Below the pieces are notes generated by a model that saw only the letters and a list, made by a program, of their open reading frames with translations, was not told the origin of the DNA and ran no database searches. A DNA stretch of 60,725 nt, taken from assembly GCA_964446585.1 (NCBI GenBank), contig CAYUPI010000035.1, forward strand, positions 1 to 60,725, written 5' to 3'. This DNA is from CAYUPI01 sp964446585. GTDB lineage: Bacteria; Verrucomicrobiota; Verrucomicrobiia; Limisphaerales; UBA8199. The position numbers were made by a program, and so were the translations under genes. Below are positions 34,920 to 43,403 of this stretch, piece by piece; the stretch's first letter is position 1, and every line of letters begins with the position of its first letter.

Positions 34920-36476
34920 TCAGTGCCGTTTTGTTTCTGCTCGCATTTTCGCTTGTTGATCACCGGGAGTCTCATCCTTCCAACCCCCGCCGAGGCCCTT
35001 GTAGAGCGCGACCACTGCCAGGAGTTGATCGCGCTGCGCGCGGGCCAGGTTGAGCTCCGCCGGGAAAAGTTGTTGCTGGGATTCGAGCACCTCGTAATAG
35101 CTCGCTTTCCCGGCGGCGTACCGTTCCGCGGAGAGCTTGACCGCAGTTTCCAAGGCGGTGACTTGCCGCGCCCGCTGGTCGCGGACTTCAGCAAGCCGTT
35201 CGCGGGATATGAGCGCGTCCGAAACGTCGCGCAATGCGGCCAGGGCGGTTTGCCGATAGCGAAGCACAGCTTCGTCCCGCGCGGCCTTTGCCTGGCGGTA
35301 CTGGCCGACCAACCGGCCTCCTTCAAACACCGGCCCGGTCGCCGTGGCCCCGATGCCCCAGGCGTTGGCGCTGCCCAGCGTAATCGCCGACAGTTCCGGG
35401 CTGACCTTGCCCAAAAGCGCGGTAAGTCCGATCCTGGGAAAGAACTCGGCGACTGATTCACCGATTTGCGCGTTGGCGGCTCGCAATTGTTGCTCAGCCT
35501 CTCGCACGTCCGGGCGGCGTTCCAACAGGGACGAAGGCAATCCGGCGGGGACCTCGGGCGGAAGCATGCCGTCGAAAACCGGGCCACTGCGTTGAATCGA
35601 ACCTGGGGGCCGCGCGAGCAACAGACAAAGCTCATTCTCGGTGCTGGAAATTTGATCCAGAATGGCAGGGATGGCCGCGGTCGCGTCGGCAAGCGCTGCC
35701 TCGGCGCGAGATGACTCGAGCGCGGATGCGGTCCCGCCGGCTACACGCTGGCTAAAGATTCTCAAGCTTTCAGCGAAAGAATTGGTTGTGCGGCTGGCGA
35801 TTTCCAGTTCCCGATCCAGTTCCAGCAATCGGAAATAGTCAGCCGCGACCTCACCCAAAAGCGTGAGCCGAATCCCGCGCCGTACCTCCTCGGATGCCAG
35901 AAATCTGGCGCGAGCAGCTTCGTTCAGACGCCGTACACGGCCCCATAGATCCACTTCCCAGATAGCATTCAACGTGGCTGAGCCTGAGCTCACCGTGCTG
36001 GCGCCATTCGGGATCGCTGAACCAAACTCCTCATTGCGCCCGCGGCTGACGGAGCCGTTGTAGTTAACACTGGGTACGAACTGGGACCGCGCCTGCATGG
36101 CAGCCGCTCGAGCCTGCTCCACGCGGGTCACGGCGATGCGCAGATCATAATTATTCGTGAAGGCTTCGCGGACCAATGCCTGGAGCGTCTTGTCTTGATA
36201 GATTCGCCACCAATCCAGGTCGGCGAATGAATTGTTCGTGGGAGCGGTGTCTCCTCGAAAGGCAGTGGGGGATTCGATGCTTGGCCGGCTGAAATTGGGA
36301 CCGACAGAGCAACTGGTGAGAAACACCAAGCACCAAGATCCAAGCGCCAAGGTCCAAGCTCCAGAGAAACACCAAGATCTAAATTCCGACACGGCCAGTG
36401 CTGGCGTTGCCTGCTTTGGAGCTTGGCCGTTGGATCTTCTCTGGAGCTTGGAGCTTGGCTCTTGGATGTTCCTCAT
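34920..36476 (-). CDS. RND efflux outer-membrane factor (OprM/NodT lipoprotein)
   Basis: 518 residues. The ATG sits in an ATGA overlap with the upstream RND pump gene, so this start is well supported. Lipobox L-T-S-C with C56, followed by S-V-G-P-N-F-S-R-P, the OprM family entry. The two OEP repeats (A-A-A-M-Q-A-R-S-Q-F-V-P, L-L-E-R-R-P-D-V-R-E-A-E-Q-Q-L-R-A-A-N) build the trimeric channel-tunnel. Oddly, residues ~3-51, including the hydrophobic signal core, are encoded by a 7-nt word repeat, giving periodic W-x-L/G-x-W residues. It completes the MFP-pump-OMF tripartite efflux system. Confidence 0.95.
   Translation of the reverse strand: MRNIQEPSSKLQRRSNGQAPKQATPALAVSEFRSWCFSGAWTLALGSWCLVFLTSCSVGPNFSRPSIESPTAFRGDTAPTNNSFADLDWWRIYQDKTLQALVREAFTNNYDLRIAVTRVEQARAAAMQARSQFVPSVNYNGSVSRGRNEEFGSAIPNGASTVSSGSATLNAIWEVDLWGRVRRLNEAARARFLASEEVRRGIRLTLLGEVAADYFRLLELDRELEIASRTTNSFAESLRIFSQRVAGGTASALESSRAEAALADATAAIPAILDQISSTENELCLLLARPPGSIQRSGPVFDGMLPPEVPAGLPSSLLERRPDVREAEQQLRAANAQIGESVAEFFPRIGLTALLGKVSPELSAITLGSANAWGIGATATGPVFEGGRLVGQYRQAKAARDEAVLRYRQTALAALRDVSDALISRERLAEVRDQRARQVTALETAVKLSAERYAAGKASYYEVLESQQQLFPAELNLARAQRDQLLAVVALYKGLGGGWKDETPGDQQAKMRAETKRH
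36324..36470. repeat. Inverted pair of 7-nt word repeats (NNCCAAG) inside the OMF coding region
   Basis: Left arm from 36324: CACCAAG, CACCAAG, ATCCAAG, CGCCAAG, GTCCAAG, then CTCCAGAGAAA, then CACCAAG. Right arm (36414-36470), read on the minus strand: CCAAGAG, CCAAGCT, CCAAGCT, CCAGAGAA, GATCCAA, CGGCCAA, GCTCCAA. The arms share the CCAGAGAA interruption and face each other around a ~26-nt unrelated spacer. On the minus strand the whole element is translated as residues ~3-51 of the outer-membrane factor. Confidence 0.85.
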
Positions 36477-39400
36477 GGCTCGCTGGCGCCTGCGGCAGAA
36501 CTTAGTGGTGCTACGGGTGCCTTTTTTCTCGCCCGAGTCGCCAGCTTCTCAATTACATAAAACGTCACCGGAATCAGGAGCACAGCGATGCACGTGGCGG
36601 CGAGCATTCCGCCGATGACCACCGTGCCGATGATGCGTCGCGCCACCGCTCCGGCCCCTGTCGCCAGCGCCAAAGGCAGCGTTCCGAGGATGAACGCGAA
36701 AGAGGTCATCAGGATCGGCCGCAAGCGGATGCGGGCGCCACGGAGGGCCGCTTCGATGAGCGGTTTGCCTTTCTCGAATTCGAGCCGCGCGAATTCGACG
36801 ATGAGGATGGCGTTCTTGGCTGCCAGTCCAATCAACATGACCAGGCCGATCTGAGCGAAGACGTTGTTCACCATGTGCCTCGACCAGAGAGCGAGAAAAG
36901 CGCCGAACACGGCGACGGGTGTGCCGAGCAGGACGCTAAAGGGGAGACTCCAGCTTTCATATAAAGCGGCCAGAATCAAAAACACAAAAAGGAAGGAGAG
37001 TCCAAAAACAGCGGCTGGCGGAACACCTTGCTGGGCCCTTTTCTCTTGAAACGACATCCCAAGATAGTCGTAGCCCATCTCAGGCGGCATTGTCTGGGCG
37101 AACACCTCCTCAAGGGCTTTGTTGGCCTGGGCGGAACTGTAGCCGTGCGCGGCTGAGCCGATGATCTGCGCGCTGCGATAAAGGTTATAACGCATGGTGA
37201 ACTCCGGCCCGGAAATGGATTTGGTCGAGGTGAGGGCAGCAAGCGGCACGGCTTCCCCGTCGTGGTTGCGCACATAAAACAAGCCCAGATTTTCGGCGCG
37301 TGTGCGATAATCGCCTTCGGCTTGGAGATAGACCTGCCACTGGCGGCCAAAGCGGTTGAAGTAATCTATAAAATAGCCGCCCATGAAGGTCTGCAAGGTC
37401 TTGTAAACCTCCGTGAGCTCGACACCTTCCTTGAGGGCCTTGTCGCGATCCACATTGACATAGAGTTGTGGCACGATGGGAAGGAAAGTAGTGTTGATGC
37501 TGGCTATCTCCGGACGCTTGCGCGCGGACTCCATGAATTTATTGACGTTGGCCGCCAGGAACGAAAGGTCCTTTCCAGCCCGGTCTTCGAGGACAAACGT
37601 GAATCCACCGGAGGTGCCGACACCTTGAATGGCAGGGGGCGGAAATGCGAACGCGATCGCGCCTGGGATGCGAGAAAGTCTTTGATTCAAGTGCATCTTG
37701 ATCGCTTCATAGCTTTCCTCTGGCTTCGTGCGCTCCCGCCAGTCTTTCAATCTCAGCCAGAGAAACGCACTGTAGGTGTTGCGTGAGAAGCTGAGCAGAC
37801 TGAAACCGACGACGGTCGTGCAAGCTTTGACGCCAGGGGTGCTCAGCACGGCGTCTTCCACTTGCTTGCAAACGTCCACAGTTCGATCCAGGGAAGCGGC
37901 AAAGGGAAGCTGAACATTGGCGAAAAGAAACCCCTGGTCCTCTTCGGGCAGGAAACCTGAAGGAAGCCGTTGGGCAAGCCCACCGGCGCCCAGCGCGATG
38001 ATCCCAAGCAACAACAGACTGATCGCGGACTTGCGGATCAGCGCCCGACAAAGACCAACATAGCCATCGGTCAACCGGCCATACGTGCGATTGAAGCGAT
38101 CGAAGAACAAGCCTAAAGGACCCTTGGTCTTTTGCCTGGGCCGCAGCAACAACGCGGACAGTGCAGGACTCAGCGTCAACGCATTGAATGCGGAGATCAG
38201 GACGGAGATCGCGATGGTGACAGCGAATTGCTGATAGAGCCGACCCGTGATGCCTGGAATGAAGACTGTCGGGAGAAACACTGCTGACAGAATGATCGCG
38301 ATGGCCACGACCGGGCCGGAAACCTCCTCCATCGCCTTTAACGTTGCTTCCCTTGGCGACATCCCTTCTTCGATGTGGTGTTCGACCGCTTCTACTACGA
38401 CAATTGCGTCGTCCACCACTAGGCCGATGGCCAGAACAAGACCGAAAAGGGACAGCGTATTGATGGAAAAACCCAACAGCGGGAAAACTGCGAACGTACC
38501 AACCAGCGAAACTGGAACCGCCAAGAGAGGGATCAACGCCGCCCGCCAGCCTTGCAGAAAGATGAACACGACCAGCATCACAAGGGCCAGCGCTTCCCAG
38601 AACGTATTGCCGATCTCGCGAATTCCCTCCCTGACAGCCCGGGTCGTATCGATGGTGATGTCGTAATCCAGATCCGACGGAAAGCGCTGTTTCAACTCGG
38701 CCATGAGCCGTTCGACGCCTTTGGCCGCTTCAATGGCGTTGGAGCCGGGCAGTTGATACAAGGCCAGAATGCCGCTGGGTTTTTGATTGAAACGACCGAC
38801 GATTTCGTAGTCCGCGGTTCCAAGTTCGATGCGGGCGACATCCTTCAAGCGAACGATGGAGCCGGCCGGAGTGGCGCGAACAACGATGCTCCCGAACTCG
38901 TCCTCCGAAACGAGGCGCCCTTGCGCCCGCACTGTGTACGTGAATTGCTGTCCGGGCGGGCTGGGCCGGCCGCCCAATTTGCCTGCTGGGTTGACATTGT
39001 TCTGGGCCGCGATGGCGTTGATGATCTCTGGAACTGTGAGGTTGAGCTTGGCCAGTTGGTCAGGTCTTACCCAAATCCGCATTGCATACTGTCCGGCGCC
39101 GAAGACCTGCACCTGCGAAATGCCGGGCACGCGGCTGAGTGGGTCGGTGAGGTTGATGTAAGCGTAATTGGCGAGAAACTCGGCGTCGCGGGTGCCCTTT
39201 GGCGAGTTGAGCGAAATGATGATAAGGGGCGCCGAGAGGGATTTCTGGACTGTGACGCCAAAATTTCGAACGTCAGCCGGCAGCTGCGATTCGGCCTGTG
39301 CGTAACGCAACTGAGTCAGGACATGATCAATGTTGGGGTCGGTGGCAAGGTCGAAGTTGACGAATATCCGCATCGAGCCATTGTTGGCGTTAATCGAATA

Positions 39401-39634
39401 CATGTAGTTCATGTTGTCCACGCCGCTCATTTGCTGTTCGATGGGCGTGGCAACGGATTGCTCGATCGTTTGCGCATCCGCGCCGACGTAGTTCGCTTGG
39501 ATGTAGATTTCGGGAGGAACGACCTTGGGGAATTGCGCCACGGGCAGACCCACCAGCGTGACCAGGCCAACAATGACCATGATGATGGAAATCACCATCG
39601 CGACGATCGGGCGGTTGATGAAGAATTTGGACAT
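36473..39634 (-). CDS. RND multidrug efflux pump (AcrB/MexB type)
   Basis: 1053 residues from ATG M-S-K-F-F-I-N-R-P; an upstream in-frame ATG at 39658 adds 8 residues. Twelve membrane helices and two large periplasmic loops are present. Family marks: R-P-I-V-A-M-V-I-S-I-I-M in TM1, the TM4 proton-relay segment GLVLAIGLVVDDAIVVVEAV with two Asp, and G-L-A-A-K-N-A-I-L-I-V-E-F-A in TM10-11. The HAE1 subfamily exports hydrophobic drugs and solvents using proton motive force. It couples to the membrane-fusion lipoprotein encoded upstream and the outer-membrane factor downstream (ATGA overlap). Confidence 0.96.
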   Translation of the reverse strand: MSKFFINRPIVAMVISIIMVIVGLVTLVGLPVAQFPKVVPPEIYIQANYVGADAQTIEQSVATPIEQQMSGVDNMNYMYSINANNGSMRIFVNFDLATDPNIDHVLTQLRYAQAESQLPADVRNFGVTVQKSLSAPLIIISLNSPKGTRDAEFLANYAYINLTDPLSRVPGISQVQVFGAGQYAMRIWVRPDQLAKLNLTVPEIINAIAAQNNVNPAGKLGGRPSPPGQQFTYTVRAQGRLVSEDEFGSIVVRATPAGSIVRLKDVARIELGTADYEIVGRFNQKPSGILALYQLPGSNAIEAAKGVERLMAELKQRFPSDLDYDITIDTTRAVREGIREIGNTFWEALALVMLVVFIFLQGWRAALIPLLAVPVSLVGTFAVFPLLGFSINTLSLFGLVLAIGLVVDDAIVVVEAVEHHIEEGMSPREATLKAMEEVSGPVVAIAIILSAVFLPTVFIPGITGRLYQQFAVTIAISVLISAFNALTLSPALSALLLRPRQKTKGPLGLFFDRFNRTYGRLTDGYVGLCRALIRKSAISLLLLGIIALGAGGLAQRLPSGFLPEEDQGFLFANVQLPFAASLDRTVDVCKQVEDAVLSTPGVKACTTVVGFSLLSFSRNTYSAFLWLRLKDWRERTKPEESYEAIKMHLNQRLSRIPGAIAFAFPPPAIQGVGTSGGFTFVLEDRAGKDLSFLAANVNKFMESARKRPEIASINTTFLPIVPQLYVNVDRDKALKEGVELTEVYKTLQTFMGGYFIDYFNRFGRQWQVYLQAEGDYRTRAENLGLFYVRNHDGEAVPLAALTSTKSISGPEFTMRYNLYRSAQIIGSAAHGYSSAQANKALEEVFAQTMPPEMGYDYLGMSFQEKRAQQGVPPAAVFGLSFLFVFLILAALYESWSLPFSVLLGTPVAVFGAFLALWSRHMVNNVFAQIGLVMLIGLAAKNAILIVEFARLEFEKGKPLIEAALRGARIRLRPILMTSFAFILGTLPLALATGAGAVARRIIGTVVIGGMLAATCIAVLLIPVTFYVIEKLATRARKKAPVAPLSSAAGASEP

Positions 39635-39642
39635 GGCGACTA

Positions 39643-39826
39643 AATGACGAATGTCCAATGACCGGCCTTCGCTCGGAAGCTTCGGCCCGGCAGGCGAATG
39701 ACGAATGAATGACGAAGTCCGAATGACAAAGAAACGGCATGCCCCGCGGAGTAATCAGAGAGATCACTTTCCAATTTAGTCATTCGGGTTTCCTTCGTCA
39801 TTCGACATTCGACATTCGTCGTTCCC
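39643..39826. repeat. 7-nt word repeats (GAATGAC), inverted pair in the MFP-pump gap
   Basis: 39643-39663: AATGACG, AATGTCC, AATGACC. 39696-39727: GAATGAC units around a GAAGTCC interruption. 39781-39826 on the other strand orientation: CATTCGG, GTTTCCTTCGT, CATTCGA, CATTCGA, CATTCGT, CGTTCCC. Left and right parts are reverse complements in style, and the right part carries a GGAAACC interruption on its reverse strand. The element fills nearly all of the 199-bp gap between the adaptor and pump genes of one operon. Confidence 0.85.
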
Positions 39827-39833
39827 CCGCGAG

Positions 39834-41054
39834 TCATTTATGTTCAGCCGTCGGCTTCGGGTCCACCGGGATCCCCTCCTTCACCTTCTGAATTCCTTCT
39901 ACCACCACTCGCTGGCCGAGACTGAGGCCTTGCTGGATGATCCAAAGGGCTCCAGTCCGTTCGCCGACGCGAACGGGCTGGATGTGGATCTTGTTATCAG
40001 TTTCGACGACGGCGACCTGGTAGCTGCCTTGCAATTCCATAACCGCCTTCTGAGGAACCAAGAGCGCGCCGGCGGCGACCTCGATTTTCACTCTTACACG
40101 CGCGAACTCACCCGGGCGAAGAGCAAAATTCGGATTCGGAAATAGCGCCACGACCCTCAGCGCTCCTGTGGTGGGGCTGATTTGCCGGTCGGCGGCGTAA
40201 ATCGTGCCTTTCTGGGAATAAACGCTGCCGTCAGCGAGGATCAGCTCAATTTCCAACTGCCGCAGGCGCTCATAGCGGTTGCTTTCGGTTAGAAACAGTT
40301 TCGCGAAGTTGATGTAAGCCTGCTCAGTGACGTTGTAGTACGCTTTAATCGGGTCAACCATCGAAACGGTCGTCAGTTCTGCCGTGGACGGCCCAACGAG
40401 ATCACCGGTCTGGCCGTTGGCAATGCTGGCGATCCCGGCAATTGGTGACTTGATCTTTGTAAAATCAAGGTTCAATTGGGCTTGCTCGACCTGTGCTTTG
40501 GCGGCCACAACTGCGGCCTCAGCTTCGAAGTTCGCCTGCTTCGCATTGTCAAGTTCCTCCTGGCTGATGGCCTTGTCTTTGACCAATGGAGCGTAGCGTT
40601 CGACGTCTAGTTTCGATTTGCCCTGCCTCGCCTCCGCCTGGGCCAGTTGTCCCCTGGCCTGATCCAGGGCAGCTTGAAATGGCCTTGGATCGATTTCAAA
40701 CAAAACATCGTTCGTCTTAATCGGATCGCCCTCCCGATAGTTTTGTGAGATAAGGTAACCGCTAACCTGGGCGCGGATGTGCGCGTTGACGAATCCATCC
40801 AGCACGCCGATCCATTCGTGAAAAACCGGCACATCAGCCTGCGTCACCGTGGCCACTTCGACGGTTGGTGGGGGCGGCGGCGGCGTGTCAGCTTTGCCTT
40901 TGCACCCCGTCAGGCAGGCCAGCGCCGATAGACCAACAGGTATTGCCAGCGAGAACAAAAGTGTGACGGCGATGGAATTCGCGTTCGGTCGTCGTCGAGC
41001 CCTGTCCAATGTCGGCTGCCTGACTAACACGGAGGAGAACAGTTGAGAGTTCAT
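39834..41054 (-). CDS. RND efflux periplasmic adaptor (membrane fusion lipoprotein)
   Basis: 406 residues from the ATG that overlaps the DedA-rhodanese stop as ATGA. A long in-frame extension upstream to 41774 is antisense-like Arg-rich sequence over the DedA gene and is not real. Lipobox L-T-G-C with C51, then a proline run. HlyD-like order: barrel strand with V-T-Q-A-D-V-P-V-F-H-E-W, lipoyl part I-R-A-Q-V-S-G-Y-L, D-P-R-P-F-Q-A-A-L-D-Q-A-R, alpha-hairpin, and G-E-F-A-R-V-R-V. It links pump and outer-membrane factor in the periplasm. Confidence 0.95.
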   Translation of the reverse strand: MNSQLFSSVLVRQPTLDRARRRPNANSIAVTLLFSLAIPVGLSALACLTGCKGKADTPPPPPPTVEVATVTQADVPVFHEWIGVLDGFVNAHIRAQVSGYLISQNYREGDPIKTNDVLFEIDPRPFQAALDQARGQLAQAEARQGKSKLDVERYAPLVKDKAISQEELDNAKQANFEAEAAVVAAKAQVEQAQLNLDFTKIKSPIAGIASIANGQTGDLVGPSTAELTTVSMVDPIKAYYNVTEQAYINFAKLFLTESNRYERLRQLEIELILADGSVYSQKGTIYAADRQISPTTGALRVVALFPNPNFALRPGEFARVRVKIEVAAGALLVPQKAVMELQGSYQVAVVETDNKIHIQPVRVGERTGALWIIQQGLSLGQRVVVEGIQKVKEGIPVDPKPTAEHK

Positions 41055-42019
41055 GTTTCCTTTAGTTCCGTTTTCTCCTGCGCGAGCTTGCGCTGCTCCA
41101 TGGGATAGTTCTGTTCCCGCCACGCGTCGATCCCTCCCAACAGCGGCCTGACGCGGGAGAATCCATGTTTCTGCAGCAGCAGTGCGACTCGAGCAGCGGT
41201 CGCCTCGTTCGGGCAGGAGCAATAGACGATGATGTCCCGGTCGCGGGGGAACTCGTGGCGACGTTTCTCGACATCTTCCATTCTTAGATGGATCGCGCCT
41301 TGAATGAGCAAAGGATCTTCTTCGAGAGCGCCGCTCGATCGCAGGTCCAGGATGACCGGATCCTCGCCCGCCTCCTGTTTGCGGCGCAGTTCGTCCACAG
41401 AAATACGCGCCATGCGCAACTCGCGCAGCAAGTGCTGCCGTTGCCAGTATTTGTAGGCTATGTATATCGCGGCAAGGGCGGCTAACAGAGTCAGCGCACT
41501 GCCGCCGATGTCGCTTATGGCTGCGCCGATCTGCTCGATTTGGCTGCTGAAGAGATAGCCGAGGCAAAGAAAAGCAACTCCATAAAGCAGCGAACCCAGC
41601 CCGTCCGCCATGAGAAATCGTCCGACATGAACTCCGGACATGCCCGCCAGCGGCGGCGCCACGGTGCTCATGCCGGGCAAAAATTTCGCGACGACTATGC
41701 CGCGCAAACCGTAGCGCGTGAATACATTTTGTGTTCGCCGCACGCACGAATCCGGCTCGAGTGAAATTCGGCAAAGAAAGCCCAAAACCTTATTCCCCCG
41801 ATACCGGCCCAGATAAAACCAAGAAACGTCGGCGATCAGGCAGGCCACGACCGTGAGAACGATTCCCAGCAGCAAACTAAATTTCCCGGCCGCGGAAAGG
41901 GCGCCCGCAGTTAGCAACAACGGAACGGCGGGAATCGGCAATCCCATTTGCTCCACAAAGACTGCCGCAAAAAGCAGCGGCAGCCCATGTCGTATGAGGA
42001 ACTGAGTCGTTTCGCTCAT
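41051..42019 (-). CDS. DedA membrane protein fused to a rhodanese domain
   Basis: 322 residues. Residues 1-~200 are a DedA/SNARE-associated (VTT) domain: reentrant E-Q-M-G-L-P-I-P-A-V-P and the FLPGMSTVAPPLAGMSGV motif, with ~5 membrane segments. Residues ~210-310 are a rhodanese: V-I-L-D-L-R-S-S-G, I-V-Y-C-S-C-P-N-E with the active Cys loop, and L-L-G-G-I-D-A-W. DedA proteins move phospholipids or undecaprenyl phosphate and affect membrane stress resistance; the rhodanese suggests a thiol or sulfane-sulfur input. ATGA overlaps on both sides couple it to the histidine kinase upstream and the efflux adaptor downstream. Confidence 0.9.
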   Translation of the reverse strand: MSETTQFLIRHGLPLLFAAVFVEQMGLPIPAVPLLLTAGALSAAGKFSLLLGIVLTVVACLIADVSWFYLGRYRGNKVLGFLCRISLEPDSCVRRTQNVFTRYGLRGIVVAKFLPGMSTVAPPLAGMSGVHVGRFLMADGLGSLLYGVAFLCLGYLFSSQIEQIGAAISDIGGSALTLLAALAAIYIAYKYWQRQHLLRELRMARISVDELRRKQEAGEDPVILDLRSSGALEEDPLLIQGAIHLRMEDVEKRRHEFPRDRDIIVYCSCPNEATAARVALLLQKHGFSRVRPLLGGIDAWREQNYPMEQRKLAQEKTELKET

Positions 42020-43401
42020 GACTTGCGGTTGACGGGAAGGCGGACCCTAAAGCGGGTTTCGCCAGGCTTGGATTCAAATTCAATTTCGCCGCCATGGCGG
42101 TCGCCAACGATGCGGTTGCTGATCACCAGGCCGAGGCCAGTCCCTGTGCCGACCGATTTCGTGGTGAAGAAAGGCTCGAACATGCGTGCCTGGACCTCCG
42201 GCGGAATGCCAGCGCCGTTGTCAACGATTTCGACAACGAGTTGGTCGTGATCCAGGCCGGTGCCAACGCAGATCTTGCCGGTGCCGTTTACGGCGGAGAT
42301 GGCATTATCAATCAGGTTGGTCCACACCTGATTGAGCTCGCTGCCATAAGCCAAAATACGCGGCACTGACCGATCGAATGCACGAACCAGCGTGACGTTC
42401 TTCAATTTGTGTCCGAGCATGGTCAACGTGCTCTCAATGCCTTCGTGGATGTCCACCTCCTGCATTGGGGACTGATCCATGTACGAATAGGATTTGACAG
42501 CTTTGACCAGGTCCGCGATCCGTCCGGTGCTTTGCTCGACCTCGTTGACGAGTGACTTTAGGTTCAGGCGCGCTTCCAACCAACCGAAGGCGTCGGCATG
42601 GCTTGCTGGCGGAATTGTCTCCGCCAACTTATCCAACCAGGCTGAGTCCAATCCTGCATTCACAAGCGTAGGGGCAAGGTCCCAGGCGGATGGGATACCG
42701 TGGTTATCAAGCCAATTCGCGATTACTTCGGCGCAGTCGCTGCGCGCGAGGTGATCGAGTTCGGGGACTTTCCGTTCTGAAGCTTCCTGGGCAGCGTTCA
42801 AGAGGTACTGCCAATGATCGGGCTCGAGAGACTTGGCGAGTCCACAGAGGAAAGACTGTAGCTTGTCAGTGGTCTGTTGCAGGTGGGCGGCCGCTCGACG
42901 CGAGGCGGCGGCCGGATTGTTCAGCTCATGCGCCAGACCCGCCGCCATCGTTCCGAGCGAAACGAGCTTCTCCCGTTGCTGCGAGTAACCTTCCAGGTTT
43001 CGCATTCGATTTGAAGCGGAGCGAAAAATTTCTCGCGCCACGGATTGGCAGGTCGTCAGCATCCGAAAGAAGCTCTCCTCATTGAGCCGGAACAATCGAG
43101 CCGGTTTGGAGACAACGCACGTCGCAACCCATGGAATACCGAGCAACAGCATGGTTTCGCCCAGGTAGTTTCCGGCCTTGTTGACGCCCAGAAGGATCGA
43201 CTGTCGATCATAGGTGCGCGTTGCACGAACTTCGCCTTCGAGGATCACGTGAAAAAGACCCGTCTGCTCTCCTTCGGCCGCCAGCACCTTGCCGACAGGC
43301 GCATCGATTACTTCGCCCCCGTCAAGGCAACCCAGTTGTTCGTCCGTCAGCTTCGCGAACAGCGGTGTGGAACGTACTTCCTGTAGCTCACTTGCGGTCA
43401 T
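42016..43401 (-). CDS. Sensor histidine kinase with N-terminal cNMP-binding domain
   Basis: 461 residues from ATG M-T-A-S-E-L-Q-E-V, 2 nt after the response regulator stop; upstream in-frame codons read as noise. Residues ~10-125 form a CRP-like nucleotide/ligand-binding barrel (VILEGEVRATRTYDRQSI, G-N-Y-L-G-E-T-M-L-L). The DHp helix has phospho-acceptor H158 in GLAHELNNPAAA. The HATPase part shows N-L-I-D-N-A-I-S-A-V, I-V-D-N-G-A-G-I-P and G-T-G-T-G-L-G-L-V-I. No membrane helix, so it is cytosolic. The adjacent regulator with a flavin reductase output is its evident partner. The signal may be a nucleotide or redox ligand; this is inference. Confidence 0.93.
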   Translation of the reverse strand: MTASELQEVRSTPLFAKLTDEQLGCLDGGEVIDAPVGKVLAAEGEQTGLFHVILEGEVRATRTYDRQSILLGVNKAGNYLGETMLLLGIPWVATCVVSKPARLFRLNEESFFRMLTTCQSVAREIFRSASNRMRNLEGYSQQREKLVSLGTMAAGLAHELNNPAAASRRAAAHLQQTTDKLQSFLCGLAKSLEPDHWQYLLNAAQEASERKVPELDHLARSDCAEVIANWLDNHGIPSAWDLAPTLVNAGLDSAWLDKLAETIPPASHADAFGWLEARLNLKSLVNEVEQSTGRIADLVKAVKSYSYMDQSPMQEVDIHEGIESTLTMLGHKLKNVTLVRAFDRSVPRILAYGSELNQVWTNLIDNAISAVNGTGKICVGTGLDHDQLVVEIVDNGAGIPPEVQARMFEPFFTTKSVGTGTGLGLVISNRIVGDRHGGEIEFESKPGETRFRVRLPVNRKS

Positions 43402-43403
43402 GG

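Noticed and set aside
41055..41774. 240-codon N-terminal extension of the efflux adaptor
   Set aside because: It is antisense/out-of-frame to the DedA-rhodanese gene, is Arg/His-rich, and a lipoprotein signal begins exactly at the ATG at 41054.
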